Part shown: positions 18,557 to 28,200 of the stretch, one piece after another
How the letters are laid out: each line of letters opens with the position of its first letter
Numbering within the stretch: the stretch's first letter is position 1
DNA from: Saccharopolyspora_C sp047200635
Lineage (GTDB): Bacteria > Actinomycetota > Actinomycetes > Mycobacteriales > Pseudonocardiaceae
Length of the DNA stretch: 64,000 nucleotides
NCBI RefSeq assembly: GCF_047200635.1
Contig: NZ_JBJZOI010000005.1
Location: 186,001 to 250,000, forward strand
Reading direction: 5' to 3'
Notes under the pieces: model-generated
Seen by the model: only the letters and a program-made list of their open reading frames with translations
Database searches by the model: none
What the model was told of the DNA's origin: nothing
Program-made: the position numbers and the translations under genes

Positions 18557-18595
18557 CCGGGCGGAGGACGTGCTGGGCGACTGGGGAGGTGCCGG

Positions 18596-18892
18596 ATGTC
18601 GGGGATCCGGGTGGAGGTGGACCGGCTGGCGGTGAGCGCGGAGGCGCTGCGCGCGGCCGGTGCGGAGTTCGAGGCCGCCGGGCGCGCGATGGCCGACGTG
18701 CCCGCCGGCCCCGCGTGGGCCGAGGGGGCGCTGGAGCCCTGCGAGCGGCTGGCGGCGGTGCTGGGCGAGCGGATCTTCGGCACCGCGCACGCCGTGCTCG
18801 GTTCCGGTGCCGAGCTCGCGGCCGTGGTCGAGCGGCACGCCGCCGAGGACGAGCGCCACGCCGCGGACCTGGCGCGCGGGGAGGGCTCGTGA
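18596..18892 (+). CDS. EspC/WXG-like small ESX protein
   Basis: 98 residues, almost entirely helical by composition, with IRVEVDRLAVSAEALRAAGAEFEAAGRAM at the start and a glycine-proline turn in the middle (PAGPAWAEGAL). This is the shape of type VII secretion targets of the EspC/ESX-associated group. A strict WXG is missing and I see no YxxxD/E secretion tail, so it may be a partner or chaperone-like half of a heterodimer. ATG 18596 follows GGGGAGGT. Its stop overlaps the next ATG (TGATG), showing coupling with the 353-residue protein. Confidence 0.75.
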   Translation: MSGIRVEVDRLAVSAEALRAAGAEFEAAGRAMADVPAGPAWAEGALEPCERLAAVLGERIFGTAHAVLGSGAELAAVVERHAAEDERHAADLARGEGS

Positions 18893-19953
18893 TGGCGGAC
18901 TCCGAGGACCTGCTCCAGTCCAACGACCTGCGCAGCATCCGCGCGGAGGTGGCGGCGGAGGCGGCCGGGGCGGCGCCCGTCGAGGTGGCCGGTCCGGCAG
19001 CGGCGCCGCCGGAACCGCCCGAGGCGCCGCCGCTGATCGCCGGTCAGGACGTGGCCGTGCAGCTGGACTTCCTGCGCGAGGCGGTCGAGGTCCTGGAGGT
19101 GCCCGACCCGATCGGTCCCGCGTTCGCCCTGGCCGCCGACGACGGGCGCGAGGTGGCCGGCGCGGCGGCGTCCTGGCGCGCGATCGCCGAGGCCCTGCGC
19201 CCCGCCGCGTCCGTCGTGGAGTCCGAGGCCGCGGCGGTCGAATCGGCCTGGGACGGCCGGGACTCGGACGCCTTCGCCGATCGGTTGCGCGAGGTCGGTG
19301 CGCGCGGCGCGGAACTCGCCGCGGCGGTCGCGGACCTGGCGGAGTCGCTGGAGGCGGCGGCGGGGGAGCTGCGCGGGCTGGCCCGCGAGATGCGCGAGCT
19401 GATCGCGGGCGTCGCCGAGCCGGTGTGCGCGGCCCTGCAACGCTCCGAACCGGACCTGGCGGCGGCCCGCGAGCACCTGATGCGCGCCCGCCGTCCGGCG
19501 GCGGGACTGGCGGAGTCCGCCGAGGAGGTGCTGGCGGGAGTGGCCCGGCGCTGCGCCGACCTGGAGCAGCGGCTGCCCCCGGCGCCCGCCGCGATCCCGG
19601 CCCCGGCGAGCGGCACTCCGCTGCGGACCGAGCTGGTGGCCGGGGGACCGGCCCAGGTCACCACCGCGCAGGCCGAGCAGGAACCGGACTCCGAGGAGAG
19701 CTCCGCGACCTCGACCGGAGCGGCGGTGGTGGGCGGCGGCATGGCCGGTGGGATGCTGCCGATGGCGGGCATGGCCGCGATGGGCCGCGCCGGAGGTTCC
19801 GCCCGAGACCGCCGCAAGAAGCCCCGCGCGGGCGCCAGCACCGACGACCTCTTCGGCGCCCCGGCTCCTGCCGTCGATCCCGTTCTCGGTGACGCGGGGA
19901 AGAAGTCCGAGGGCTCCGGGAAGCCCGGTGAGGCGAAGGATCAGCGCTCGTAG
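18892..19953 (+). CDS. WXG-motif ESX-associated protein with glycine/methionine-rich tail
   Basis: 353 residues. Residues 1-50 are acidic and Ala/Pro-rich; residues 55-235 form a long helical block with W120-D-G122 (AWDGRDSDAFADRL), which is the WXG pattern; residues 240-300 carry a low-complexity linker and a GGGMAGGMLPMAGMAAMGRAG stretch followed by basic RDRRKKPRAGAS and an acidic end. Such Met/Gly tails are common in large actinobacterial ESX substrates. Coupled to the 98-residue partner. Likely secreted through this ESX system or acting at it; function unknown. Confidence 0.75.
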   Translation: MADSEDLLQSNDLRSIRAEVAAEAAGAAPVEVAGPAAAPPEPPEAPPLIAGQDVAVQLDFLREAVEVLEVPDPIGPAFALAADDGREVAGAAASWRAIAEALRPAASVVESEAAAVESAWDGRDSDAFADRLREVGARGAELAAAVADLAESLEAAAGELRGLAREMRELIAGVAEPVCAALQRSEPDLAAAREHLMRARRPAAGLAESAEEVLAGVARRCADLEQRLPPAPAAIPAPASGTPLRTELVAGGPAQVTTAQAEQEPDSEESSATSTGAAVVGGGMAGGMLPMAGMAAMGRAGGSARDRRKKPRAGASTDDLFGAPAPAVDPVLGDAGKKSEGSGKPGEAKDQRS

Positions 19954-19961
19954 TGCGAAGA

Positions 19962-19989
19962 ACCTCGCTCACCGGGCGGTGGGCGAGGT
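19962..19989. terminator. Bidirectional terminator
   Basis: 12-bp stem with one G-T pair (19962-19973 and 19978-19989) and a GGGC loop, between the convergent WXG-protein and DUF397 genes. Confidence 0.75.
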
Positions 19990-20005
19990 CCGACGGCGGT
20001 CGAGG

Positions 20006-20212
20006 TCAGCGGAGTTCGTCCCGCTTGATCGCCGCGACGAAGGCGGTGATGGTGCGGTGGCTCAGCGCCAACGACGGTCCGTGCGGGTCCTTGCTGTCGC
20101 GGATGCCGAGCCAGGAACGATCCCGCGCTCCGAGCTCGACGCAGTTGTTCAGCCCGCCACTGCTACGACTGCTCCTGCGCCAGCTGACACGGTCCGCGTC
20201 CGGTGTCGTCAT
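20006..20212 (-). CDS. DUF397 protein
   Basis: 68 residues. The family signature is complete: WRRSSRSSGGLNNCVELG, then IRDSKDPHGPSLALS and a helical end. DUF397 genes lie next to XRE/DUF5753 regulators across actinobacteria (the whiJ/abaA type of pair in Streptomyces), where they affect development and antibiotic production and have been discussed as toxin-antitoxin-like. Here its ATG overlaps the XRE stop (ATGA), so the two are co-translated. Confidence 0.92.
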   Translation of the reverse strand: MTTPDADRVSWRRSSRSSGGLNNCVELGARDRSWLGIRDSKDPHGPSLALSHRTITAFVAAIKRDELR

Positions 20213-21066
20213 GTCGCTTCCCCACTCGGCAGTTCACTGATCGCCCTATCGAGCAGTCCCAGTGTCTCACGCTGACCGAGCGCAGCGATCTGAAGCCTTT
20301 CGGCGACAAGCTCGTACACCTTCACGTGTTGGGGCCCGTCCAGGCAGTCGGCCCGCGTCAGATCTTCCAGGTAGGCGTAGGTGAACGCGGCGTCCTCCAG
20401 CTGCATCCGGAGCAAGGAGAACGACGTGCCGAGCGCGGCGTGTTCGCCCGACCGGAACGGCAGGATCTGCAGTGTCACGTGCGGCAGAATCGCGACGTCG
20501 CGCAGCTGAGTCAGCTGATCGCGAAGCACGACGGGTCCGCCGATCTCCCGCCGCAGCGCTGCTTCTCCGAGGATGATGCTGATCTGGGGCGGGTTCGGCC
20601 TGTTGATGACCTGCTGTCGTCGCAACCGCGCCTTGACCGTTTGCTCGATGTCCGCGGTGGCGACCACCACCGAGGTGGAGACCACGGCTCGGGCGTACTC
20701 CTCGGTTTGAACGAGTCCCGGAACGAGCTCCGCGTCCCACATCGTCAACGCATCGGCGTCGTACTCCAGACCGAGGTACTGCCTCGTCCAGTCGGGAACT
20801 TTGCCGAAGCTCCCGCGCTTGCGCGCCTGGTGGGCGAGATCGTGAACGCGATCGACATCTGCGCTGGCGAGGTCGAACAAGCTCAGGAGCTCGTTGATCT
20901 CCGCCGTCTGCAAGGTGGCTTGGCCTTGCTCGATCCGGCTGATCTTGCTCCCGGTCCATCCGGTCCGCTTGCCGAGCTCTTCCCGGGTCACGCCTGCGGC
21001 GTCGCGGAGCTGTCGGAGTTCCCGGCCTAGAAGCAGGCGGCAGACCGCCGGGCTCGGTGCGTTCAT
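20209..21066 (-). CDS. XRE-family regulator with DUF5753 domain
   Basis: 285 residues from ATG 21066; a GTG at 21108 would add 14 residues that do not look conserved. The N-terminal helix-turn-helix is LGRELRQLRDAAGVTREELGKRTGWTGSKISRIEQGQ, followed by a DUF5753 sensor-like domain with ELVPGLVQTEEYARAVV and HVTLQILPFRSGEHAALGTSFSLL. Divergent from a gene for a small Cys-pair protein, with an AT-rich region between. It sits between eccB and mycP, splitting the ESX locus, and may regulate it or itself. Confidence 0.92.
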   Translation of the reverse strand: MNAPSPAVCRLLLGRELRQLRDAAGVTREELGKRTGWTGSKISRIEQGQATLQTAEINELLSLFDLASADVDRVHDLAHQARKRGSFGKVPDWTRQYLGLEYDADALTMWDAELVPGLVQTEEYARAVVSTSVVVATADIEQTVKARLRRQQVINRPNPPQISIILGEAALRREIGGPVVLRDQLTQLRDVAILPHVTLQILPFRSGEHAALGTSFSLLRMQLEDAAFTYAYLEDLTRADCLDGPQHVKVYELVAERLQIAALGQRETLGLLDRAISELPSGEAT

Positions 21067-21108
21067 GGGTGCCAATCTTGCCCCCTTCGACTGGGACGGT
21101 CCCATCAC

Positions 21109-21222
21109 TTGATCGAGTTATTGCAACCTGAAATTCAAGTTGAAATGCTTTGAGCAAGTCGGGTTGAGTTGATCGGCAAGTAGTACCAGATCCGTACGTG
21201 CCGCCCTGATCAGGGAGTTCTC
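21109..21222. promoter_or_regulatory. AT-rich divergent control region (XRE / small Cys protein)
   Basis: Markedly AT-richer than its surroundings. Around 21125-21144 a CAAC...GTTG inverted repeat surrounds an AATT centre, and related CAAGTTGAA, CAAGTCGGG and TTGAGTTGAT words recur, as expected for an XRE-type operator. The region serves both the XRE gene (minus) and the small gene at 21223 (plus). Confidence 0.45.
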
Positions 21223-21507
21223 ATGTCAGCGCAAGAGCGGGCGCTCGCCCCGCGAGGAACATCCACCGGCACCGCAGCGGGCCGCGCTCCCGTCCCCGTC
21301 CGATACCGGGCGGGGGTGGTGGGGGAGGCGTCGCGGGTGGTGCACCAGGCGGTCCGCGCGGAGCCGGTCTTCCAGGCGAGGTGCGGAAGAGCGCTGCCGG
21401 TGGAGCTCGTGGAGGTGGAGGCGCGCGGAGCGCCGTGCGCGCGGTGCGTGGCGCTGGCGTCGCTGAACCTCCCGGCCGCCGATCGGCCCGTGGTGGAGCT
21501 GGGATGA
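21223..21507 (+). CDS. Small Cys-pair protein, unknown
   Basis: 94 residues, no membrane span. The C-terminal half has QARCGRAL and, about 20 residues on, APCARC: a CG...CxxC arrangement like a small zinc ribbon. The next gene overlaps its stop by 4 bases (ATGA) and has the same arrangement. ATG 21223 has a GGGAG site. Divergent from an XRE regulator. Metal binding is inferred; no function is known to me. Confidence 0.7.
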   Translation: MSAQERALAPRGTSTGTAAGRAPVPVRYRAGVVGEASRVVHQAVRAEPVFQARCGRALPVELVEVEARGAPCARCVALASLNLPAADRPVVELG

Positions 21508-21866
21508 GCCCCGACGCGCTGGTGTGGGCGGCGACGGCCGGTGGGCGGTGGCGGGTGGACCGGCGCTGGCACCTGGTGCGGCGAGCCGCCGGGGGCGCGC
21601 TGCCGTCCCGCTGCGGGATCTACGTCTACGGCCCGCTGCACGTCCGCCGGAACGCCTCGGCACCGGCCGAGGCCCGCTTCGACGGGCTGTGCGAGACCTG
21701 CGCGGCGGCAGCCGGGATCGAGCGGCCCGGCTCCGCGCTCTCGCTGCGCGAACTGGTCGGTGCGCGACAGGCGTTGCTGGCGCAGGGGTCCGGCGCGCGG
21801 TCACCTCGATGGCCCGCGGCCGACCCGGACGACGGGTGGGCGCGGCACCGCGCCCGCGCCGCGTGA
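21504..21866 (+). CDS. Small Cys-pair protein, unknown (second of pair)
   Basis: 120 residues. Contains PSRCGIYVYG at about 33-42 and GLCETCAAAAG at about 60-70, again CG followed by CxxC; the rest is Arg/Ala-rich with a likely disordered C-terminus. Coupled to the preceding gene through an ATGA overlap, so the two are probably made in equal amounts and may form a complex. The residue spacing suggests a zinc-binding core. No recognised family. Confidence 0.7.
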   Translation: MSPDALVWAATAGGRWRVDRRWHLVRRAAGGALPSRCGIYVYGPLHVRRNASAPAEARFDGLCETCAAAAGIERPGSALSLRELVGARQALLAQGSGARSPRWPAADPDDGWARHRARAA

Positions 21867-22037
21867 GGAAGCCCGGCCAGCCGAACGACTTCCCGACTCG
21901 GTCCGCCCTCCCGAACCCCGACCGGGAGCGGATCGACGCTCGGCCGGGCGCGGCTCCCCCTCCCCCGCCGCGCCCGGCCGGGCACCCGGCCGACCGAGGT
22001 GGCCCGACCGCGGCAGTCAGGTGCTGCCCCCGACGAA

Positions 22038-22074
22038 GCGGAGCCCGGTGGGCCGTGGCTCCACCGGGCTCCGC
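22038..22074 (-). terminator. Terminator after mycP
   Basis: 14-bp inverted repeat (22038-22051 and 22061-22074), 9-base loop, directly downstream of the mycP stop on the minus strand. Confidence 0.75.
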
Positions 22075-22085
22075 GTTCGCGTCGG

Positions 22086-23486
22086 TCAGTCCTCGTGGTT
22101 CCCCGCTCGGCGGGAGCGGACCGTGCGGACGGCGTTGATCAGGAAGGCGGTGAACAGCACCGCGCAGATCCCGCCGATGGCACCGCCGAACGCGATGGTC
22201 AGCGCGGGCCAGTCGGTCTGCGGGATCACGTCCGCGCTCAGCCGCGCGGGCTTGGCGGGGGCCGGCTGCTTGCCGTGCTCGGCGGGCACGATGTCGCTCA
22301 GCGCCGCCATCGGGTCGATCATGCCGTGGCCGACGATGTCGTTGCGGCCGCCGGGACCGCCGGGGCTCAGCGAGGTGTTCTTGATCCGGTCCATGACCTC
22401 GTCGGCGCTGAGGTCCGGGTACTTCTGCTTGATCAGCGCGGCTAAGCCGGAGACGTAGGGGGCGGCGAAGCTGGTGCCCTGGATCGGGCCCGGCTCGCCC
22501 TGCGGGCCCGAGGCGATCTGGTTGACCACGCCGGTGCCGCCGACTCCCGGATCCACCGAGGTCAGGTTCTCGCCGGGCGCGGCCACGTCCACCCACGGGC
22601 CGGGGACGGTGAACTCCGAGGGATTGCCCTGCTCGCCGATCGAGGCCACCGTGAGCACGTCGTCGTCGAACCACGCGGGCAGCACGGCCGTCGTCGGGCT
22701 GCCGACCGGGTTCTTCTGGCAGCTGTCCTGGGTGTTGCCCGCCGCCGCGACGACGACCACGCCCGCCTCGCGGGCGTTGCGCACCGCGTTCTGCAGCGCG
22801 CGGTTGTACGGGTCCGCCGGGTTCGCCGCGGCCGCGATCGGCTGGCACGACGACTGCGAGATGTTGATGACCGTGGCGCCGTTGTCGACCGCGTACTGCA
22901 CGGCCTGCGCCATCGTCTGCGTGTCGCCGATCGTCCGCCCGGACTGCTCGTCCTCCCACAGCGACGAGGACTGCCGGATGGACATCAGCGAGCTGCCCGG
23001 GGCGATCCCGACGAAACCGGTGTCCGGGCTGGGCTGCGCGGCGATGATCCCGGCGACGATCGTGCCGTGGCCGTCGCAGTCCCTGTCCGCGCCGCCGTCC
23101 GGCACGCTCGACCCGCCGCCCGCGTTCACCGCGGGCAGCCGGGGCTGACCGCCGTTGACGCCGGTGTCGATCACCGCGATGGTCTGCCCGGCCCCGGTGA
23201 GCGCCTGGCCGGTCTCGGGGACCGTCTGCCCGTGCGCGCGCTCGAAGCCCAGCGCGAGCTGGGACCAGGGCTTCTCCTCGACGATCGCCGAACCCCGCGC
23301 GCCCTGCATGCAGCCCTGCTTCTGCGCGTAGGGCTTCGGGCTCAGCGGCACTCCGGGCACGCCGATCGGCACGAACTCCGGCGGTCCGAGGGTCTGCGCC
23401 GCGGCGGGCAGCGAGGGTCCGCTGAGGACGGCGGCACCGGCGGCGGCGCCGAGCACGAGCAGCCGGGCGGGAAAGCGGAAGCGCAT
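22086..23486 (-). CDS. mycP: Mycosin (ESX membrane-anchored subtilisin-like protease)
   Basis: 466 residues. Signal peptide at about 1-30 (cleavage after AAAQ region), S8 catalytic domain with D107 (VIDTGVN), H140 (CDGHGTIVAG), oxyanion N251 (AAAGNTQD) and S339 (GTSFAAPYVSG), a C-terminal membrane span (about 423-445) and a short basic tail. This is the mycosin layout: protease domain outside the membrane, capping the ESX pore and needed for complex stability. ATG 23486 has a GAGGG site and lies 12 bases after the eccD stop, so both share an operon. Confidence 0.95.
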   Translation of the reverse strand: MRFRFPARLLVLGAAAGAAVLSGPSLPAAAQTLGPPEFVPIGVPGVPLSPKPYAQKQGCMQGARGSAIVEEKPWSQLALGFERAHGQTVPETGQALTGAGQTIAVIDTGVNGGQPRLPAVNAGGGSSVPDGGADRDCDGHGTIVAGIIAAQPSPDTGFVGIAPGSSLMSIRQSSSLWEDEQSGRTIGDTQTMAQAVQYAVDNGATVINISQSSCQPIAAAANPADPYNRALQNAVRNAREAGVVVVAAAGNTQDSCQKNPVGSPTTAVLPAWFDDDVLTVASIGEQGNPSEFTVPGPWVDVAAPGENLTSVDPGVGGTGVVNQIASGPQGEPGPIQGTSFAAPYVSGLAALIKQKYPDLSADEVMDRIKNTSLSPGGPGGRNDIVGHGMIDPMAALSDIVPAEHGKQPAPAKPARLSADVIPQTDWPALTIAFGGAIGGICAVLFTAFLINAVRTVRSRRAGNHED

Positions 23487-23497
23487 CGGGATAGCCC

Positions 23498-24913
23498 TCA
23501 GAACGAGATGTTCAGATCGCGGATGGTCATGTAGAGGTCCATCACGCCCAGCGCCAGCGGCAGCACCAGGGCGATCAGCACCGCCTCCAGGATGTCCACC
23601 ATGCGGCGCTGCACCGGGGAGAACCGGCGGTTCGGGAACACCACGCCGAACACCAGCGCGGCCACGCCCAGCACCAGCATCGGCGGGAACACCCACGCCA
23701 CCGCCAGCGGCGTCAGCGCGGTCTGCACCAGCAGCCCGGCGGCCACGCCGACCGCCGCCAGCAAGCCGTTGAGCAGCAGCGCGACGGCCTGGCTGCCGTT
23801 GGCGTAGTTGCGCCCGCGCAGCAGCAGCACCGCCGAGACGACGAACGCGAACAGCGCGCCCCAGACCCCGCCGCCGGGCAGCGTGATCGCCAGGATCGCG
23901 CCGAGCGCGGCCGTCAGCCCGCAGCCGATGATGAGGCCCGTCATGTACTGGTGCGCCAGGCCGGTGCGGCGCTCGATCATCCGGTAGTCCGGGAAGCCCT
24001 CGTCCTCCTTGAGGTCGTCGGCGTTGCCCGGCACGTGCGGCAGCGGCAGCTTGGCCAGCTGGATCGTCAGCCGCGGCAGCAGCGAGATCCCGGCGAGCCC
24101 GACCGCGCCCGCGCCCGCCGCGACCCCGGCCGCGCTCGCCCCGCTGGGCAGCAGCAGGGTGGCGATGAACGCCAGCACCGCGAAGGCGGACATCGTGGCC
24201 GCCGCGATGAAGGTGACCACCCCGGTCCCGATCACCATGAGCGAGATCGAGGCGAAGATCAGCACCAGCGCGGACGCCAGCAGCAGCCCGGGGCGCAGGT
24301 CGTCGCTCGGCACCGCGTTCAACCCCGCCACGAACGCCATCGGCAGCCCGCCCGCCCCGGCGATCACGGTCCCGGTGGTGGCGGCGCCGTGGGCGCGGGT
24401 GACCACCGAGCCGATGCCGGTCGCGAACACGGCGACCACGAGCGCGATCGCGGCGGTCACGATCTGGTAGGGGAGAGTGCCGAACTGGCCGGCCAGGCCC
24501 AGCGAGGTCGCGGCCGCCGTCAGCCCGAGGACGCCCGCGGTGTGCCCGATCTTCGCCGCCGTCTCCTTAGTCCACGGCCGGTAGCTGCCCGGCTCCGCTT
24601 CGGCGAGCGCGTCGACCACGTCGTCGTACAGCGGCGGCGGCGGGTTGTCCGAGCGGCGGCGCAGCTGGAGCAGGTCACCGTCCACGATGCCCAGGGAGGC
24701 GAGCGTCTGGCTGTTGTCCAGCGGCTCGTCGCCGAGCTTGGCCAGGCACCAGCCGCCGTGCCGCGAACCGCCGTCGCTGCTGCCCTCCCGGGCCATGTCC
24801 AGCAGCATCGGCAGCAAGTCCGCCACCGCGACGTCGGCGGGCAGCGCCAGGTCGATGCGAGTGTTCGGCGCCACCACTGTCACGCGGCTGAACACCGTGG
24901 TCCCGGTTGCCAC
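23498..24913 (-). CDS. eccD: Type VII secretion protein EccD
   Basis: 471 residues. N-terminal ubiquitin-like (YukD) domain at about 5-90, with RVTVVAPNTRIDLALPADVAVADLLP and LDNSQTLASLGIVDGDLLQLRRR, followed by a linker and about 11 membrane spans. EccD forms the membrane raft of the ESX pore. Divergent from eccC (319-base gap) and upstream of mycP, the same order as Mycobacterium ESX-4. ATG 24913 is the natural start of the ubiquitin-like domain. Confidence 0.95.
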   Translation of the reverse strand: MATGTTVFSRVTVVAPNTRIDLALPADVAVADLLPMLLDMAREGSSDGGSRHGGWCLAKLGDEPLDNSQTLASLGIVDGDLLQLRRRSDNPPPPLYDDVVDALAEAEPGSYRPWTKETAAKIGHTAGVLGLTAAATSLGLAGQFGTLPYQIVTAAIALVVAVFATGIGSVVTRAHGAATTGTVIAGAGGLPMAFVAGLNAVPSDDLRPGLLLASALVLIFASISLMVIGTGVVTFIAAATMSAFAVLAFIATLLLPSGASAAGVAAGAGAVGLAGISLLPRLTIQLAKLPLPHVPGNADDLKEDEGFPDYRMIERRTGLAHQYMTGLIIGCGLTAALGAILAITLPGGGVWGALFAFVVSAVLLLRGRNYANGSQAVALLLNGLLAAVGVAAGLLVQTALTPLAVAWVFPPMLVLGVAALVFGVVFPNRRFSPVQRRMVDILEAVLIALVLPLALGVMDLYMTIRDLNISF

Positions 24914-25232
24914 TGAGGCCCCCTACTTCCTGAGTCCGTGCACTTGGGTCCTTCTGCGCCTCGATCCGGACGACGCGGGTTTTCTCGCCGAAAGCGGCCC
25001 GCCCGGCCGGAGAGCGCCCCTAGTATGGCCGCACCGGCCGCGCAGGGGTGAAGGGTTTGGCCGAACTCGTGCCAACGGCTTCGCATCCGGTCGATCACGG
25101 GTGGGCCGGAAGGTTCGGGCCCTGCTGACGGCGGTCAGCGGACGGTACAGAATGCCGCCTGCGGGAGTGGGGCATCGCGATTCCGACCCCAGCCGCTCCA
25201 CATTGCTACGACAGGAAAGGTTGCTGCCTCCG
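24914..25232. other. Divergent intergenic region eccD/eccC
   Basis: 319 bases. No gene seen. Possible weak boxes only: ATACTA on the minus strand near 25021-25026 toward eccD, and TACAGA/TACGAC words on the plus strand near 25145-25212 toward eccC. I see no clear palindrome. Confidence 0.4.
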
Positions 25233-28200
25233 GTGAGCACGCTGCCGTTCAAGCGATTGCCGCGCATGGCCGCTCCGAGGCCTCCTGGTGGGGAGGTGCA
25301 CCTCGAACCGCCACCCGAGATCCCGCGGGTGATCCCGGGCAACGTCGTTCAGAAGGTGTTGCCGGGCGTCATGATCGTCGCATCCCTCGGGATGATGGTC
25401 TTCATGCTTCAGCGGGCGAGGGACAACCCGATGATGATGATGATGCCGATGATGATGCTGGTCTCGACCTTCGGGATGATGGCCGGCGGCGGCAAGGACG
25501 GCGGCCAGAAGAAGGCCGAGATGAACGAGGACCGCAAGGACTACCTGCGCTACCTCGGCCAGATGCGCGACCGGGCCCGCGAGGCCGCCGACGAGCAGCG
25601 CCTCGCGCGGGAGTGGGTGCACCCCGACCCGCAGACGCTGTGGTCGGTCGCGGCCAACGGCACTCGGCGCATGTGGGAGCGGCGCCAGAACGACAACGAC
25701 TTCTGCCAGGTCCGCGTCGGCCGCGGCTCGCAGCGGCTGGAGACCCGGCTGGTCCCGCCGCAGACCGGTCCCGTCGACGAGCTGGAGCCGATCACCACCC
25801 TGGCGCTGCGCCGCTTCGTGCGCGCCCACTCGCTGGTGTCGGAGCTGCCGATCGCGACCTCGCTGCGCGGCTTCGCCGTGGTCGGCCTGCAGGGGGACCG
25901 CGCGCTCACCCGCGGACTCGCGCGGGCGATGCTGGCCCAGCTGGCGACCTTCCACTCCCCGAACGACGTGCTCATCGCCGTCGCCTCCAGCGGTCGCTCC
26001 CGGGTGGAGTGGGACTGGGTGAAGTGGCTGCCGCACGCGCAGCACCCGACCGAGACCGACGGCATCGGCCCGATGCGGCTGATGTCCGGTTCGCTGTGGG
26101 GTCTGGAGGAGATGCTCGACGAGCAGCTCGCCGACCGGCCCCGCTTCCAGCGCAACGCGCCCCCGCCGGAGGGCCAGCCGCACATCGTGATCGTGCTGGA
26201 CGACGCCGAGATCAGCCGCGAGGAGCAGCTGATCGTGGAGAACGGCCTCGCGGGCGTGACGATCATCGACCTGTCCGACGTGCTCGGGAAGCTGGCCGAG
26301 CGCCGGGGGATGCGCATCGCGGTCGAGGCCGACCGCATCGGCGCGCGCGGCCAGAACAGCGTGGAGTGGTTCGGCGAACCGGACTGGCTGAGCAAGGAGG
26401 AGGCCACCTCGCTGGCCCGCCTGCTGGCCCCGTACCGCCTCGCGGCGGGTCCGGCCGCCGTCGAGGACAGCGGCGGGTTCGAGCCGCTGACCACGCAGCT
26501 CAACTACATCGAGCAGCTCGGCCTCGCCGGCGACCCCGTCACCTTCGACCTCAACGAGGCCTGGCGGCCCCGGTCCCGCGACGACCTGTACCGCGTCGCG
26601 ATCGGCCCCGGCGAGCAGGGCGAGATCGTCCACCTGGACATCAAGGAGACCGCCTCGGCGGGCATGGGCCCGCACGGCCTGTGCATCGGCGCGACCGGTT
26701 CCGGCAAGTCCGAGTTCCTGCGCACCATCGTGCTCGGCCTGATGGCCACGCACTCCTCCTCGATGCTCAACTTCGTGCTCGTCGACTTCAAGGGCGGCGC
26801 GACGTTCAACGGTTTCGAGACCGCGCCGCACGTCTCGGCGAGCATCTCGAACCTCGGTGACGACTCCACCCTGGTCGACCGGATGCAGGACGCGCTGGCG
26901 GGGGAGACCAACCGCCGCCAGGAGGTGCTGGACAAGGCGAAGGCCAAGAACGTCTGGGACTACCGCAAGCTGCACGAGGCCGGGGACGCCAACGCGCAGG
27001 AGCCGCTGCCCGCGCTGTTCGTGGTCATCGACGAGTTCGGCGAGCTGCTGCAGGAGAAGCCCGAGTTCGCCGACCTCTTCGGCAAGATCGGCCGCGTCGG
27101 CCGGTCGTTGCAGGTGCACCTGCTGCTCGCCTCGCAGCGGCTGGAGGAGGGCAAGCTGCGCGGCCTGGACGCGCACCTGTCCTACCGGATCGGCCTGAAG
27201 ACCTTCAACGCCGCCGAGTCCCGCGCGGCCATCGGCATCCCGGACGCCTCCGACCTGCCGTCCAGCGGCGGTCACGGCTACCTCAAGCACCCGGAGGGCA
27301 TGGAGCGCTTCCGCGCCTCCTACGTCTCCGGGTACCTGCACCAGACCAGCGGGCGGCGCCCGATGGGCCAGGCCGCCTCGCCGGTGACCGGGGAGCGGCG
27401 CCCGCGCTTCTTCATCCCGGACCACGTGGAGAAGCCCCCGGAGCCCGAGGTCCCGGTGGTCGAGGAGGAACCGGTGCCGGAGCGGGAGGTCACCGCTCCC
27501 ACCGACTTCCAGCTGGTGATCCAGAAGGTCGAGGGCGCCGGGCCGCCCGCGCACTCCGTGTGGCTGCCGCCGCTGGACGCGCCGTCCACCCTGGACACCC
27601 TGCTGCCGCCGCTGCAGGCCACCGACGACCGCGGCTACAGCGCGGTCGGGTTCGCGGGCAGCGGGCGGCTGGAGGTCCCGATCGGCCTCATCGACGTGCC
27701 GTACCACCAGCGGCAGGACTCGCTGCTGCTGCGCTTCGCGAACGGCTCCGAGGGCAACGGCGCCGTGGTCGGCGGGCCGCAGTCCGGCAAGTCGAACCTG
27801 CTGCGGACGCTGATCTCCTCGATGGCGCTCACGCACACCCCGCAGGAGGTGCAGTTCTACTGCATCGACCTCGGTGGTGGCTCGCTCGGCGCGCTGCGGA
27901 ACCTGCCGCACGTCGGTGCCTACGGCAACCGCCGCGACCTGGACACGGTGCGCCGGACGGTCGCCGAGATCAAGGCGCTGCTGGCCGCGCGCGAAGGCCG
28001 GTTCCAGGAGGCGGGCATCGACTCGATGGCCGACTTCCGCAACCGCAAGCGGCGCGGGGAGATCAGCAACGACCCGTACGGGGACGTCTTCCTCGTCATC
28101 GACGGCTGGGAGGCGTTCCGCGCCGAACCCGAGCTGGAGACGCTGGAGCCGGAGATCAACAACCTGGTCCAGCAGGGCCTGACCTACGGCGTCCACGTGT

